A program made the translations under genes and the position numbers. Shown here piece after piece: positions 16,820 through 25,148 of a stretch of 64,000 bases of DNA. The number at the start of each line of letters is the position of its first letter. The first letter of the stretch is position 1. Location of the stretch: the NCBI RefSeq assembly GCF_018324205.1, contig NZ_AP023356.1, positions 2,046,001 through 2,110,000 of the forward strand, in the 5' to 3' direction. A model generated the notes under the pieces. It was not told where the DNA came from, searched no databases, and saw only the letters and a list, made by a program, of their open reading frames with translations. This DNA is from Actinoplanes ianthinogenes (GTDB lineage Bacteria > Actinomycetota > Actinomycetes > Mycobacteriales > Micromonosporaceae).

Positions 16820-18538
16820 ATGAGACTCAGAACGGTGACGGCAAGACCTGCCCTAGCTGTTTTCGTCGCGGCAACGATGGCGGTCGGCGCTCTGCCGGCG
16901 GCGGCCTCGGCCGACACTTCCCTGCTGGCCGCACCGCCGACCGTCAATGTCGCCGACGTCAACGCCCACCTGCAACAACTACAGACCTTCGCCACCAGCA
17001 ACGGCGGCAACCGGGCCACCGGCACGTCGGGGCACACCGCGACGACGACCTATCTCCAGCAGAAACTGCAAGCGGCAGGCTTCACCGTCACCGTGCAGAC
17101 CTGCACCACCTGCAGCGGCTCGGCGAAGAACATCATCGCCGACTGGCCGGGCGGCGACACCAGCAAGACCTACATGTTCGGTGCCCACTCCGACAGCGTG
17201 TCAGCCGGGCCGGGCATCAACGACGACGGCTCCGGTTCGGCCACCCTCCTGGCGGCCGCGCTCACGCTGGCCGCGAACAATCCGACCATGACCAACCACC
17301 TCCGGTTCGGGTGGTGGGCCGGCGAGGAGCAGGGCCTGATCGGCTCCAAGTTCTACGTCAACTCGCTGACCTCGGCCCAGAAGACCGCGATCAAGGCGTA
17401 CGGCACCTTCGACATGGTCGCGTCCACCAACGGTGGCTACTTCGTGACGGGCACCGACGCGATCGCCGTGAAGCTGCGCGAGTACTTCACCTCGATCAAC
17501 GTACCCACCGAGACGTCCACCGAGTGTTGCAGCGACGACGGCTCGTTCCGCAACGCCGGCATCCCGTCGTCGATCAACTCCACCGGGGCCAGCTACACGA
17601 AGACCAGCGCCCAGGTGACCAAGTGGGGCGGCACCGCCGGGCAGGCGTACGACTCCTGCTACCACAAGGCCTGCGACTCGTACCCGTCGAACGTCAACAG
17701 CACGTCGCTGGGCCGGTGGGCCAACGCCGAGGAATACGCCCTCTGGACCCTCACCACCGGCACGCCGACGGCCAACGACTTCTCGGTGTCGCTCAGCCCG
17801 AGCGCGGGCTCGGTGAACCCGGGCTCCTCGGCCACGGCCACCGTGAACACCGCGACCACCGCGGGCAGCGCGCAGACCGTCACGCTGACCAGTTCCGGCG
17901 CTCCCGCGGGTGTCTCGGTGAGCTTCAGCCCGGCGACGGTCACCTCCGGCGGATCGTCGACCATGACCGTCGCGACCACCACGGCCGCCGCTCCCGGCTC
18001 GTACACCATCACGGTGACGGGAGCGGGCTCGGTGACCCACAGCGCTTCGTACACACTGACGGTCACCGGGACCGGCGGCTGCACCGGCGCCGGACAGAAG
18101 CTCGGCAATCCCGGCTTCGAATCCGGAACCACACCGTGGACCGCCACGTCCGGAGTCATCGGCGCGAACACCGGTGACGGATCGCCGCGAACCGGCACCC
18201 GCGACGCCTATCTCGACGGCTACGGCTCGTCACACACCGACACCCTGTCCCAGTCGGTGACCCTGCCCAGCGGATGCAGCTCCTACGCGCTGTCGTTCTA
18301 CCTGAAGATCAGCACGGCGGAGACGACCACCACCAGCCAGTACGACAAGCTGACGGTGCAGGTCGGCACCACCACGCTGCAGGTGTTCTCCAACCTCAAC
18401 GCCGGCGGGTACACCCTGCGCTCGTACGACCTGGCCGCCTTCGCCGGGCAGACCGTCACCCTCAAGTTCACCGGGGTCGAGGACGCCTCGCTGAAGACGT
18501 CGTTCGTCATCGACGACACCGCGCTCACCGTCAGCTGA
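16820..18538 (+). CDS. Secreted M28-family zinc aminopeptidase with C-terminal accessory domains
   Basis: The 572-residue protein has a signal peptide (ending AAASAD) and an M28 catalytic domain. Zinc ligands are recognisable as H123 (GAHSDS), D135 (GINDDGSG), the general base/ligand pair E169-E170 (WAGEEQG), an Asp in GTFDMV and a His in CYHKACD. The order and the CCSDDGSF segment match the Streptomyces griseus aminopeptidase group, which releases hydrophobic N-terminal residues. An Ig-like domain (about 320-420, [16 protein letters not shown]) and a jelly-roll binding domain (about 430-572, [14 protein letters not shown]) follow, probably for substrate or wall attachment. A long hairpin terminator follows the gene. 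Confidence 0.88.
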   Translation: MRLRTVTARPALAVFVAATMAVGALPAAASADTSLLAAPPTVNVADVNAHLQQLQTFATSNGGNRATGTSGHTATTTYLQQKLQAAGFTVTVQTCTTCSGSAKNIIADWPGGDTSKTYMFGAHSDSVSAGPGINDDGSGSATLLAAALTLAANNPTMTNHLRFGWWAGEEQGLIGSKFYVNSLTSAQKTAIKAYGTFDMVASTNGGYFVTGTDAIAVKLREYFTSINVPTETSTECCSDDGSFRNAGIPSSINSTGASYTKTSAQVTKWGGTAGQAYDSCYHKACDSYPSNVNSTSLGRWANAEEYALWTLTTGTPTANDFSVSLSPSAGSVNPGSSATATVNTATTAGSAQTVTLTSSGAPAGVSVSFSPATVTSGGSSTMTVATTTAAAPGSYTITVTGAGSVTHSASYTLTVTGTGGCTGAGQKLGNPGFESGTTPWTATSGVIGANTGDGSPRTGTRDAYLDGYGSSHTDTLSQSVTLPSGCSSYALSFYLKISTAETTTTSQYDKLTVQVGTTTLQVFSNLNAGGYTLRSYDLAAFAGQTVTLKFTGVEDASLKTSFVIDDTALTVS

Positions 18539-18558
18539 CGCGGAGCCGTTCCACGCAC

Positions 18559-18597
18559 GGTGACGGGTCCTGGCCGAGCACGCCAGGGCCCGTCACC
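18559..18597 (+). terminator. Strong hairpin terminator
   Basis: GGTGACGGGTCCTGGC pairs over 16 positions (one G-U) with GCCAGGGCCCGTCACC around loop CGAGCAC, 20 bases after the peptidase stop. Confidence 0.85.
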
Positions 18598-18625
18598 CGT
18601 ACGCGGAATCGATTAGGCTCACCGC

Positions 18626-19720
18626 GTGACAGCGGGGGATCACGGCTGGCGTCGGCTCGTCGCCTGGCCGCTGGGTGTGCTGGGTGTCGTACTGCTGGGT
18701 GCCGCGCTGGTGCTGTTGCCGGGCATGGTGGTCGACCACGACCTGGGCGGGCGGCCGGTCACCGCGCAGGAGCGGCTCACCGCGATCAACAACGTGCGGG
18801 GCACGCTGTTGCAGACCACCGCCGGGATCGTGGTGTTCCTCGGCGCCCTGGCCACCTGGCGTCAGCTGAGGGTCAGCCAGGCCACCCTGCGGATCACCCA
18901 GGAAGGGCACCTGACCGGGCAGTTCAGCCGGGCCGTCGACCAACTCGGCAGTGACAAGCAGGACGTACGGATCGGGGGCCTGCTCGCTCTGCGCCGGCTG
19001 GCCGAGCATTCGGAACGGGACCGGGACGCCGTCATCTCGACGATGGCCGCGTTCCTGCGCACCCACCAGCCCTGGTCGTCCACCGCCGAACCCGACATCA
19101 ACAAGATCCTGCCGTTGGAGACCCGCGCGCCGGACAGCCAGCTCGCCCTGACCTGCGTCGGCGTCCTCGGCCGGTTCGAGCGCGCCGACCCGTGGCTCAA
19201 CCTGAGCCTGACCGACCTGCGCCGAGCCGATTTCGACGGCCTGTGGCTGAACCGGATGAACTTCGACCGGGCGAGCCTGGAGTCGGCCAGCCTGTTCGCC
19301 GCCAACCTGACCAGGGCCTCGCTGGTGTCGGTGAACCTGCGGCACGCGAGCCTGCGCCGGGCCGTCCTCACCGAGGCACGCTGTGTGCTGGCCGACTGCC
19401 GCGGCGCCCTGCTGGTCGAGTCCCTGCTGACCGGCGCCGACTTCACCCGGGCCGACCTGCGGAAAGCGCAGTTGCGGAAAGCGCGGGCCGGGACAGCGGT
19501 GTTCCGCGACGCCGACCTGCGCGACGCCGACTTGCGCGGCGCCGACCTGAGCGCGGCCGACCTGGACGGCGCCCGGCTGGACGGTGCGGTGGCCAGTGAT
19601 CAAACCCGCTGGCCGGCCGGTTTCGACGTCCAGGCCGCCGGGATCGTCACCGGCGCCGACCCGGGCCCGGAGCCCTCACCGTTGCTGCAACCGCCGGCGC
19701 TGTTCCAGGAGGCACCGTGA
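18626..19720 (+). CDS. Membrane protein with pentapeptide repeats
   Basis: The 364-residue protein has two N-terminal hydrophobic helices (LVAWPLGVLGVVLLGAALVLL and a second near residues 60-80) and a helical linker (QFSRAVDQLGSDKQDVRIGG). From about residue 195 it has pentapeptide repeats of the A(D/N)Lxx type (LTDLRRADFDGLWLNRMNFD, ADLRDADLRGADLSAADLDG), which fold into a right-handed quadrilateral helix. The QLGS-x5-RIGGLLALRRLA module is typical of actinobacterial pentapeptide membrane proteins of unknown function. The start is the GTG at 18626. The gene is convergent with the GNAT gene, with three bases between stops. Confidence 0.85.
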   Translation: MTAGDHGWRRLVAWPLGVLGVVLLGAALVLLPGMVVDHDLGGRPVTAQERLTAINNVRGTLLQTTAGIVVFLGALATWRQLRVSQATLRITQEGHLTGQFSRAVDQLGSDKQDVRIGGLLALRRLAEHSERDRDAVISTMAAFLRTHQPWSSTAEPDINKILPLETRAPDSQLALTCVGVLGRFERADPWLNLSLTDLRRADFDGLWLNRMNFDRASLESASLFAANLTRASLVSVNLRHASLRRAVLTEARCVLADCRGALLVESLLTGADFTRADLRKAQLRKARAGTAVFRDADLRDADLRGADLSAADLDGARLDGAVASDQTRWPAGFDVQAAGIVTGADPGPEPSPLLQPPALFQEAP

Positions 19721-19723
19721 GCC

Positions 19724-20203
19724 TCAGTCGAGGGGCTTGACCATCTGCTGGGTCACCACGCGGTAGCCGGAGCTCTCGTACAGCCGAACCGCGGGGGTGT
19801 TGTCCCCGAACACGTTCAGGCCGAGCGATCTCACCCCACGGGAGCGCAGCTCGTTCTCGGCCGCGGTCAGCAGCGCACGGCCGTAACCCGCCCCGCGGTA
19901 CGCCTCGTCGACCTCGATGTCGTAGATGAAGCCGCAGTCGGGCACGCCGCGCGGGTGAGTGAGGCTGAGCCAGAGGATGCCGACTCGGTTCCCGTCCGGG
20001 TCGTGAGCGAGGAGAAAGAGCATCCCGGGGGTGTCGAAGCCGTCCGGCAGCAGGGCGTCATGCCCTTCCGCCGCGAGCCGCTCCGCCTCACCGGCCGCCC
20101 AGTTGCCGGCCGCCACCTGTTCCTCGGCGTAGACCTTGATCGCCCTGCTGCGCCAGTCGTCGAACTCGGTCTGCGTCATCTGCCGGACGACCATCTCTGC
20201 CAT
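19724..20203 (-). CDS. GNAT-family N-acetyltransferase
   Basis: The 159-residue protein shows the GNAT acetyl-CoA site as DIEVDEAYRGAGYGRALLTA (Q/RxxGxG/A type), preceded by strand FIYDIEV and followed by SLGLNVFGDNTPAVRLYESSGY, the classical motif B region. It should acetylate an amine substrate that cannot be predicted. ATG at 20203 and ATG at 20194 are both possible starts. It stands alone, convergent with the pentapeptide gene. Confidence 0.85.
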   Translation of the reverse strand: MAEMVVRQMTQTEFDDWRSRAIKVYAEEQVAAGNWAAGEAERLAAEGHDALLPDGFDTPGMLFLLAHDPDGNRVGILWLSLTHPRGVPDCGFIYDIEVDEAYRGAGYGRALLTAAENELRSRGVRSLGLNVFGDNTPAVRLYESSGYRVVTQQMVKPLD

Positions 20204-20232
20204 GGCCGGATGATCTCATAGGACAGTCGCGG

Positions 20233-20249
20233 CCGGATCCGGGATCCGG
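20233..20249 (-). terminator. Short hairpin behind the sortase gene
   Basis: CCGGATC pairs with GATCCGG around CGG, four bases beyond the sortase stop on the minus strand. It is a compact GC hairpin, a weak terminator candidate. Confidence 0.4.
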
Positions 20250-20252
20250 TCG

Positions 20253-20933
20253 TCAGGGGCGCGCCGCGGCCGTCACCACGACGTTGTCGCGGTAGTGACG
20301 GGTTTCCGCGTCGAACGGGCCACCGCAGGTGATGAGGGTAAGCCGGACGGCGCCGTCGCGAGCGAAGTACTTCGGCAACGGGATGGCCGTCTTCCGATAG
20401 CGTTCCCGGGCCACCACCTCGAACTGTCGCTCCTCGCCGCCGTCGCCGGTGAGGATGATCCGGTCCCCGCTGTCCAGGGAACCGAGCCGGAAGAAGGCCC
20501 CCTTGCCTTCCGCGGCGCTGTCCACATGGCCGGCGATGACGATGGAACCGGCCGTGGCGAAGAGGCCCGGTCCGTATCGGTACCAGCCCACCCGGTCCAC
20601 GCTGGGCGGAACGGCGAACTCGCCGGTCGACGGCTCGATGCCGACGGCGTCGACCGCCGCGTCCAGGCGGAGATCCGGGATGCGTAACCGAGCCGGCCGG
20701 TCGACGGCGGTGATCGCCGGCACGGTGCCGTCGACGACCGGCACCCTCGTGGCCGCCTCGGAAGGCGCCGACGACGCCAGGACGGTGACGGCCGGGGCGC
20801 CGAAGTCCTCGCGGGGCTGCGCGCGGTGGATGACCACGGCGGCCGAGACCGCGAGCACCACACCCAGTGCCGTCAGCAGCAGGGCACGCCCCGGCGAGCG
20901 CCGGGGCGTGCGGTCCGCGGGCGTGACACTCAT
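20253..20933 (-). CDS. Sortase, class F-like
   Basis: The 226-residue protein has a single N-terminal membrane helix (ALLLTALGVVLAVSAAVVI) and an extracellular sortase domain. It has the catalytic triad H136 (IAGHVDS), C203 (LITCGGPFD) and Arg near 215 (HYRDNVVV). The TLITC-GGPFD and YRDNVVV contexts are those of actinobacterial class F sortases. Sortases cleave a C-terminal sorting signal and attach the protein to cell-wall precursor. The gene overlaps the end of the DUF4397 gene by four bases, so the two are one operon. No standard LPxTG protein is encoded within the window. Confidence 0.88.
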   Translation of the reverse strand: MSVTPADRTPRRSPGRALLLTALGVVLAVSAAVVIHRAQPREDFGAPAVTVLASSAPSEAATRVPVVDGTVPAITAVDRPARLRIPDLRLDAAVDAVGIEPSTGEFAVPPSVDRVGWYRYGPGLFATAGSIVIAGHVDSAAEGKGAFFRLGSLDSGDRIILTGDGGEERQFEVVARERYRKTAIPLPKYFARDGAVRLTLITCGGPFDAETRHYRDNVVVTAAARP

Positions 20934-21754
20934 CGGCGGGCGGTGACCAGCCGGGTCAGCCCGAACACGGCGAGCAGGATGCCGACGCCGCCGGCGCCGT
21001 ACCAGGGCAGCGAACCGTTGCCGTCGGCGGCGCCGCCGTCCCCGCTGGGCACGCCGCCCGGCGCGGAGTGCAGTCCCTCGATGCTCTGCGAGACGATGTC
21101 CAGGGACTTGTCCTGGGCGGAGCCGACCGCGTACACGATGGTCGCGGTGCCTTCCTCGAGGTCCAGGTCGGCCGGGCCGAGCACCCGGTCGTCGGTGCCG
21201 GCCAGCACCACGTCGGCCGAGACGGTGCCGGCGGCGAGGTCGGCTTTGCCTTCCTTGCCGTTGGTCACGCCGGTGAAGACCGGTTTGCCGCCGGCGCGGA
21301 CGTCGACGGCCGGAGCCGCCGCGGTGTGCCGCACGATCAGCCGGGCCTGGCCGGCGCCGAGCTTGCTGGTGTCGTTGACGAACGGGGTCAGGGCCGGCTT
21401 GCCGCCCTCGTCGAGGTGGGCGACCAGGCTGATGTCGGCGTCACCGGGAACCTTGGCATCGTTGACGGTCAGCAGCGCTTCACCGATCGCGTCACCGGGC
21501 TTGGTGAGCGCGATGTCGTACTCCCCGGCCGGCAGGCTCAGCGGGCCGGCGACCTTACCGGGCTGGAAGTCCGGAATGGTCTTCTTGCCGTTGACATAGA
21601 CGTCGACCGGCTGGCCGGGAATCCCGTGCACCACCGTGACCTTCGAGTTCGCCTTGGCGTACGCCGGGGACGCGGCAAACCCCGCGAAGCCGCCGAACGC
21701 GAGCAGGGACACGGCGCCGACAGCGGCGGCGCGGCCGAAAGGCAGAATGCGCAT
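20930..21754 (-). CDS. Secreted DUF4397 protein with C-terminal membrane anchor
   Basis: The 274-residue protein has a signal peptide (GAVSLLAFGGFAGFAASPAYA), then two beta-rich DUF4397 modules. The first begins VTVVHGIPGQPVDVYVNGKK and the second ARLIVRHTAAAPAVDVRAGG. A Gly/Asp-rich linker and a terminal helix LPWYGAGGVGILLAVFGLTRLV follow, ending in TARR. The tail resembles a sorting signal (polar linker, LPWYG, helix, basic tail) but lacks LPxTG, so anchoring by the coupled sortase is only possible. The start ATG at 21754 follows GGAGGAGAT. Its promoter region contains the GCATCCA-N16-CGAAG motif shared with the divergent fasciclin gene. Confidence 0.82.
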   Translation of the reverse strand: MRILPFGRAAAVGAVSLLAFGGFAGFAASPAYAKANSKVTVVHGIPGQPVDVYVNGKKTIPDFQPGKVAGPLSLPAGEYDIALTKPGDAIGEALLTVNDAKVPGDADISLVAHLDEGGKPALTPFVNDTSKLGAGQARLIVRHTAAAPAVDVRAGGKPVFTGVTNGKEGKADLAAGTVSADVVLAGTDDRVLGPADLDLEEGTATIVYAVGSAQDKSLDIVSQSIEGLHSAPGGVPSGDGGAADGNGSLPWYGAGGVGILLAVFGLTRLVTARR

Positions 21755-21795
21755 CGGATCTCCTCCAGGTCGTCCTCATTGACTGGCTACGTCAT

Positions 21796-21826
21796 GTCCT
21801 TCGCCACGGTCGCGGCGGTTGGATGC
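21796..21826 (-). promoter_or_regulatory. ECF-type promoter candidate of the DUF4397-sortase operon
   Basis: Reading on the minus strand, GCATCCA (21826-21820), 16 bases, then CGAAGGAC (21803-21796) end 41 bases before the ATG. The same two boxes with identical spacing occur in front of the divergent fasciclin gene, which supports a shared sigma factor. Confidence 0.6.
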
Positions 21827-21889
21827 GGGCCACCGAAAAACAGGGCACCCGCAACCTGCCGGGAATCGGGCCGATGCCGAGAACGTCAT

Positions 21890-21920
21890 GCATCCATCCG
21901 GCGGGCTCGGGTCGAAGTAC
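21890..21920 (+). promoter_or_regulatory. ECF-type promoter candidate of the fasciclin gene
   Basis: GCATCCA at 21890-21896, a 16-base spacer and CGAAGTAC at 21913-21920 lie 53 bases before the ATG. The boxes match those of the divergent operon. A -35 box of the CATCC type recalls promoters of SigK-like factors that control fasciclin proteins in mycobacteria; this comparison is from memory. Confidence 0.6.
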
Positions 21921-21949
21921 GGGTGGTGGCGATCGCAGCCACCACCCGT
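21919..21949 (+). promoter_or_regulatory. Perfect hairpin at the 5' end of the fasciclin mRNA
   Basis: ACGGGTGGTGGC (21919-21930) pairs perfectly with GCCACCACCCGT (21938-21949) around GATCGCA. Relative to the predicted -10 box the transcript would start in or near this stem. It could protect the mRNA or bind a regulator. It stays clear of the AAGAGG ribosome site at 21961. Confidence 0.55.
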
Positions 21950-21973
21950 TCCCGATCGGAAAGAGGCTCACCG

Positions 21974-22624
21974 ATGAGGTTCACCCGTCTCGGCAAGCAG
22001 GCCGCCGCTGTCGTCACCGCCGCTGTCGTCGCCTCGGCCCTGGGGGCCGCACCCGCTCAGGCCAGCAGCAAGCCGCTCAAGACCAAGTCGCTGGCCGCGG
22101 TGCTGACCGCGGACAAGAGCGGCTTCGACCACAACGGTCACGACTACGACATCCTCACCGCCGCTGTGCAGGCCGTGCTCAAGGCGAAGCCGGGCAGCAA
22201 GGTCGCTGTGCTCGCCGACGGCAAGACCGCCCTGACCGCGTTCCTGCCCAACGACCGGGCCTTCGAGCTGCTCGTCAAGGACATCACCAAGGCCAAGAAG
22301 CTGCCGAGTGAGAAGAAGGCGTTCACCGCCGTCGCCGGTCTCGGCATCGACACGGTCGAGGCGGTGCTGCTCTACCACGTGGTGCCGGGCGCCACGATCA
22401 CCAAGAAGGCGGCGCTGAAGTCGGACAACGCCCGGCTGACCACCGCGGCGGGTTCGACGATCAAGGTCAACGTGTACGGGCCGCGCTGGCACAAGCGGAT
22501 CTCGCTGATCGACGCCGACCGCAGCGACCGCAACCCGCGGGTGGTCCGGTTCGACATCAACAAGGGCAACCGGCAGATCGCCCACGGCATCGACCGCGTC
22601 CTGCGCCCGATCAACCTGCCCTGA
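21974..22624 (+). CDS. Secreted fasciclin-domain protein
   Basis: The 216-residue protein has a signal peptide (AAVVTAAVVASALGAAPAQA) and one fasciclin (FAS1) domain. Hallmarks are TALTAFLPNDRAFELLVKDI for the H1 box and EAVLLYHVVPGATITKKAAL for the YH region with H2. FAS1 domains mediate adhesion. Relatives in mycobacteria (MPT70/MPT83) are abundant secreted or lipid-anchored proteins. No anchor is visible here, so it is probably free or wall-associated. The ATG follows AAGAGG. Divergence from the DUF4397-sortase operon and a matching promoter motif suggest they are made together. Confidence 0.88.
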   Translation: MRFTRLGKQAAAVVTAAVVASALGAAPAQASSKPLKTKSLAAVLTADKSGFDHNGHDYDILTAAVQAVLKAKPGSKVAVLADGKTALTAFLPNDRAFELLVKDITKAKKLPSEKKAFTAVAGLGIDTVEAVLLYHVVPGATITKKAALKSDNARLTTAAGSTIKVNVYGPRWHKRISLIDADRSDRNPRVVRFDINKGNRQIAHGIDRVLRPINLP

Positions 22625-22640
22625 CCTGCCTCACCGCCAG

Positions 22641-22684
22641 GAACGACCCCGGACGCGGGCTGCCCCTCGCGTCCGGGGTCGTTC
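22641..22684 (+). terminator. Very strong hairpin terminator after the fasciclin gene
   Basis: GAACGACCCCGGACGCG pairs perfectly over 17 bases with CGCGTCCGGGGTCGTTC around a 10-base loop, 16 bases after the stop. Confidence 0.9.
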
Positions 22685-22787
22685 GCGTGCTCTGTCATTT
22701 CTGATCCGGGTGGGTCATGGAGGTTTGGTTTCGCTCGCGAGGGGTATGCGCCGCATCTTCACCAGGCCTCTCGAGGAGATGCAGGCA

Positions 22788-23831
22788 GTGACTGAGTCGC
22801 TCGGGATGGCATTGGACCTGGCAGCGGAGATCCACCGGCTGACACCGAGCGGTGATCCGGCGCGAGACCTGGATTTCGTGTGGGATCCGATGAGCCGCCT
22901 GGTGCCGTTCGTGGCGAGCTGGATCGGCACGCTCGACGAGGATCACTGTGGTTACACCACGGTGGCGTCCGCGGGTCACGACCTGGATGGCCTGGCGTAC
23001 ATGGAATCGGCGGATCTGACCGCGCAGCGCAAGACGACCGGTCTGCTGCGGCGACGCCGGCCCGTGCGGTTGCAGGACGTGCCGAACGCGATGGAGTTGC
23101 CGTGCTGGTCCGAGCAGTGGTGGCCGATCGGCTTCCGGGAAGTCGTCGCGGCTCCGCTCGTCACACCGGATGGCCGCCACTTGGGTGTCCTGACCCTGCA
23201 CACCGACACCGCCGTCCAACCGACCGTGGATGCCCGGGACGCGATGGTGGTGATCGCGCACGCGATGACGGCCGTCCTGGACCCGATGAACTCGTTGAGC
23301 GGGCTGGCTCGGCTGGTGCAGGGCGCTGTCGCCGCCGCTGCCGTCGACCGGCGGGGCACCGTCGTCCCGCTGCCCGGGATGCCCTCCGATCCCTTGCTCA
23401 TCGGACGCCCCGACATCGTCACCACAGCGGTCGGCCATCTCAGCGACCAGGTGCGGCACACGTCCTTCCTCTTCCCGATCCCGGCGGACGGGGGCCAGCA
23501 GCGCTACATCCGGGTCACCGGACTCGCCTGCCCACCGGGCACGTCGGAGGAACCCGTCGGGCTCGTCGTGCTCTCGCCGGCGGGGGACCTTCGCGGTCTG
23601 ACGTTTCGCGAACTGGTCGTCCTCGGACTGGTGATCGAGGGGTACGCCAACCAGGGCATCGCGAGCCGGCTGTCCATCACCGCGCGGACCGCCGCCGCTC
23701 ACCTCGAACACATTCGAGCGAAGTTGAGCGCGCCGACGCGTACGGCCGCCGCTGTGCTCGCACTGCGCTCCGGCCTCTACGTCCCGTACGGCCTCGTGGA
23801 CAACGCGGGCCACGGCAGCGCCTCCTCGTGA
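22788..23831 (+). CDS. GAF-like sensor with C-terminal LuxR helix-turn-helix (paralog 1)
   Basis: The 347-residue regulator starts at a GTG preceded by GAGGAG and matches the start of its paralog at 36101. The N-terminal two thirds is a GAF-like sensor (LGVLTLHTDTAVQP near residue 140). The C-terminus LTFRELVVLGLVIEGYANQG then TARTAAAHLEHIRAKL is a LuxR-type DNA-binding domain ending LRSGLYVPYG. The paralog at 36101 is very similar, including WDPM-x2-LVPF, CWSE-x-WWP-x-GFRE and LDPMNSL. The sensor ligand is unknown; two Cys-Trp positions (PCWSEQWW) are conserved in both. Longer starts at 22710 are possible but lack a ribosome site. Confidence 0.8.
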   Translation: MTESLGMALDLAAEIHRLTPSGDPARDLDFVWDPMSRLVPFVASWIGTLDEDHCGYTTVASAGHDLDGLAYMESADLTAQRKTTGLLRRRRPVRLQDVPNAMELPCWSEQWWPIGFREVVAAPLVTPDGRHLGVLTLHTDTAVQPTVDARDAMVVIAHAMTAVLDPMNSLSGLARLVQGAVAAAAVDRRGTVVPLPGMPSDPLLIGRPDIVTTAVGHLSDQVRHTSFLFPIPADGGQQRYIRVTGLACPPGTSEEPVGLVVLSPAGDLRGLTFRELVVLGLVIEGYANQGIASRLSITARTAAAHLEHIRAKLSAPTRTAAAVLALRSGLYVPYGLVDNAGHGSASS

Positions 23832-23851
23832 CGGCGCGGGAACGCGTCACG
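23827..23851. terminator. Small hairpin between convergent genes
   Basis: CGTGACG pairs with CGTCACG around GCGCGGGAACG, overlapping the stop region of the GAF-LuxR gene and preceding the convergent LtrA stop. Confidence 0.4.
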
Positions 23852-23859
23852 GATCGCGG

Positions 23860-24999
23860 TCAGTCCGGCTGCGGACGTGCGCCGCCGATCTCCGGCTGCC
23901 GCCACACCTCCCACCCCACGAACGCCACACTGACCGCGGTGACGGCGGCCAGGATCCTCAGCGCGGGCACTGCCGTCGCCATCGGGACGAGCGCGATCAG
24001 GACGACCGCGGTGACCAGGCGGTCGGTCGCGATCTCGTGATGATCACGCCATCGGTACCACACCTCGCCGGCGTAGAACAACGCCGCGCCGCCGCAGAGG
24101 GCCAACCCCGACAGCGGTGGCAGCGGTTCGTCGGGATGGGCGATCGACTCGCCCACCCCGAGGCTGTACCAGATGATGCCGGCGATCAGCGGCAGGTGCA
24201 GATAGCTGTACGCGTCCCGGGCGAGCCGGGCGCGTTCGGATGCCGGAGCCCGGCGCAGCCGGGCCGCCGCACCGTGCTTCAGCCCGAAGTACGCCCACCA
24301 CATCGCCGCCGAGACGAGAACACCGAGCACCACGGCGACCAGGACGTCGGCCCTGCGCACATCGCCGGTGGCCGCCCGGCCCATCTGGTAGATGGATTCG
24401 CCGAGCGCGATGATGACCATCAAGCCGTGGCGTTCGACGAAGTGCCCGGGACGCACGTGGAAGCCGCCCATGCCGAACACGGCCGGGCCGCCGAAATCCA
24501 CGAGCACCGCACTAAGCCACAACGCCTCTCGCAGGGGCGACTCCTGAGTCGCGGCCAGCACGACCAGCCCCGGGCCGATGAGCAGGACCGGCAGCAGCCG
24601 CACGAGGGCGCGTCGCCACCGTGTGTCCCGGCGCGCCGAGTAGATCAGCAGAACGACGTGCAGCAGGCGCACCGTGAGCAGTGCCAGTGCGAACACCATT
24701 GCCTCGCCGAACGCCTCGACCAGGGAACTCGCCGCGACCAGCATCGCCGACACGGCGAGGAAGATCAGCGTCCGCGCCAGGGTGCCCGACTCCGCCGAGG
24801 TGTTCGTCAGCCAGGTGAAACAGACCCACGCCCACCAGACCGCCATCAGCGCCAGCACCCCGTGACCGAACCCGGCCCACGAGCGGTGTTCCTCGATCAG
24901 ATGCGTCACCTGCGACATCGCGTAGACGAAGACCAGGTCGAAGAACAGTTCCAGGGCACCGACCGCACGGTCGTCCTCAGGACGCTGCGGCGGCTCCAT
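23860..24999 (-). CDS. ltrA: LtrA-family (low temperature requirement) membrane protein
   Basis: This protein of about 379 residues has ten or more hydrophobic helices. It carries the LtrA hallmarks: ALELFFDLVFVYAMSQVTH at the first helix, WWAWVCFTWLTN, and RHGLMVIIALGESIYQMG in the middle, where the E-R-H-G-L and ALGES segment is diagnostic. The name stems from Listeria cold growth mutants, and the molecular function is unknown. The start is uncertain: ATG 24999 is directly before the conserved region, while GTG at 25026 or 25089 would extend it by up to 30 poorly conserved residues. It follows the redox-chaperone operon on the same strand after about 150 bases, so read-through is possible. 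Confidence 0.85.
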   Translation of the reverse strand: MEPPQRPEDDRAVGALELFFDLVFVYAMSQVTHLIEEHRSWAGFGHGVLALMAVWWAWVCFTWLTNTSAESGTLARTLIFLAVSAMLVAASSLVEAFGEAMVFALALLTVRLLHVVLLIYSARRDTRWRRALVRLLPVLLIGPGLVVLAATQESPLREALWLSAVLVDFGGPAVFGMGGFHVRPGHFVERHGLMVIIALGESIYQMGRAATGDVRRADVLVAVVLGVLVSAAMWWAYFGLKHGAAARLRRAPASERARLARDAYSYLHLPLIAGIIWYSLGVGESIAHPDEPLPPLSGLALCGGAALFYAGEVWYRWRDHHEIATDRLVTAVVLIALVPMATAVPALRILAAVTAVSVAFVGWEVWRQPEIGGARPQPD

Positions 25000-25148
25000 G
25001 GCGGGTTCGGCAGCGGCCGATCGCACGTCCGGGCCCTGGCCGTACGCGATCAGGCGGTGGCAGCGGCGCCGCGGAGGGCCACCGCCCACCAGTGACGGCT
25101 GAGTGTCTCCAACATGATGGTTCCTTCCGGGCGTCAGGTGCGGAACCG

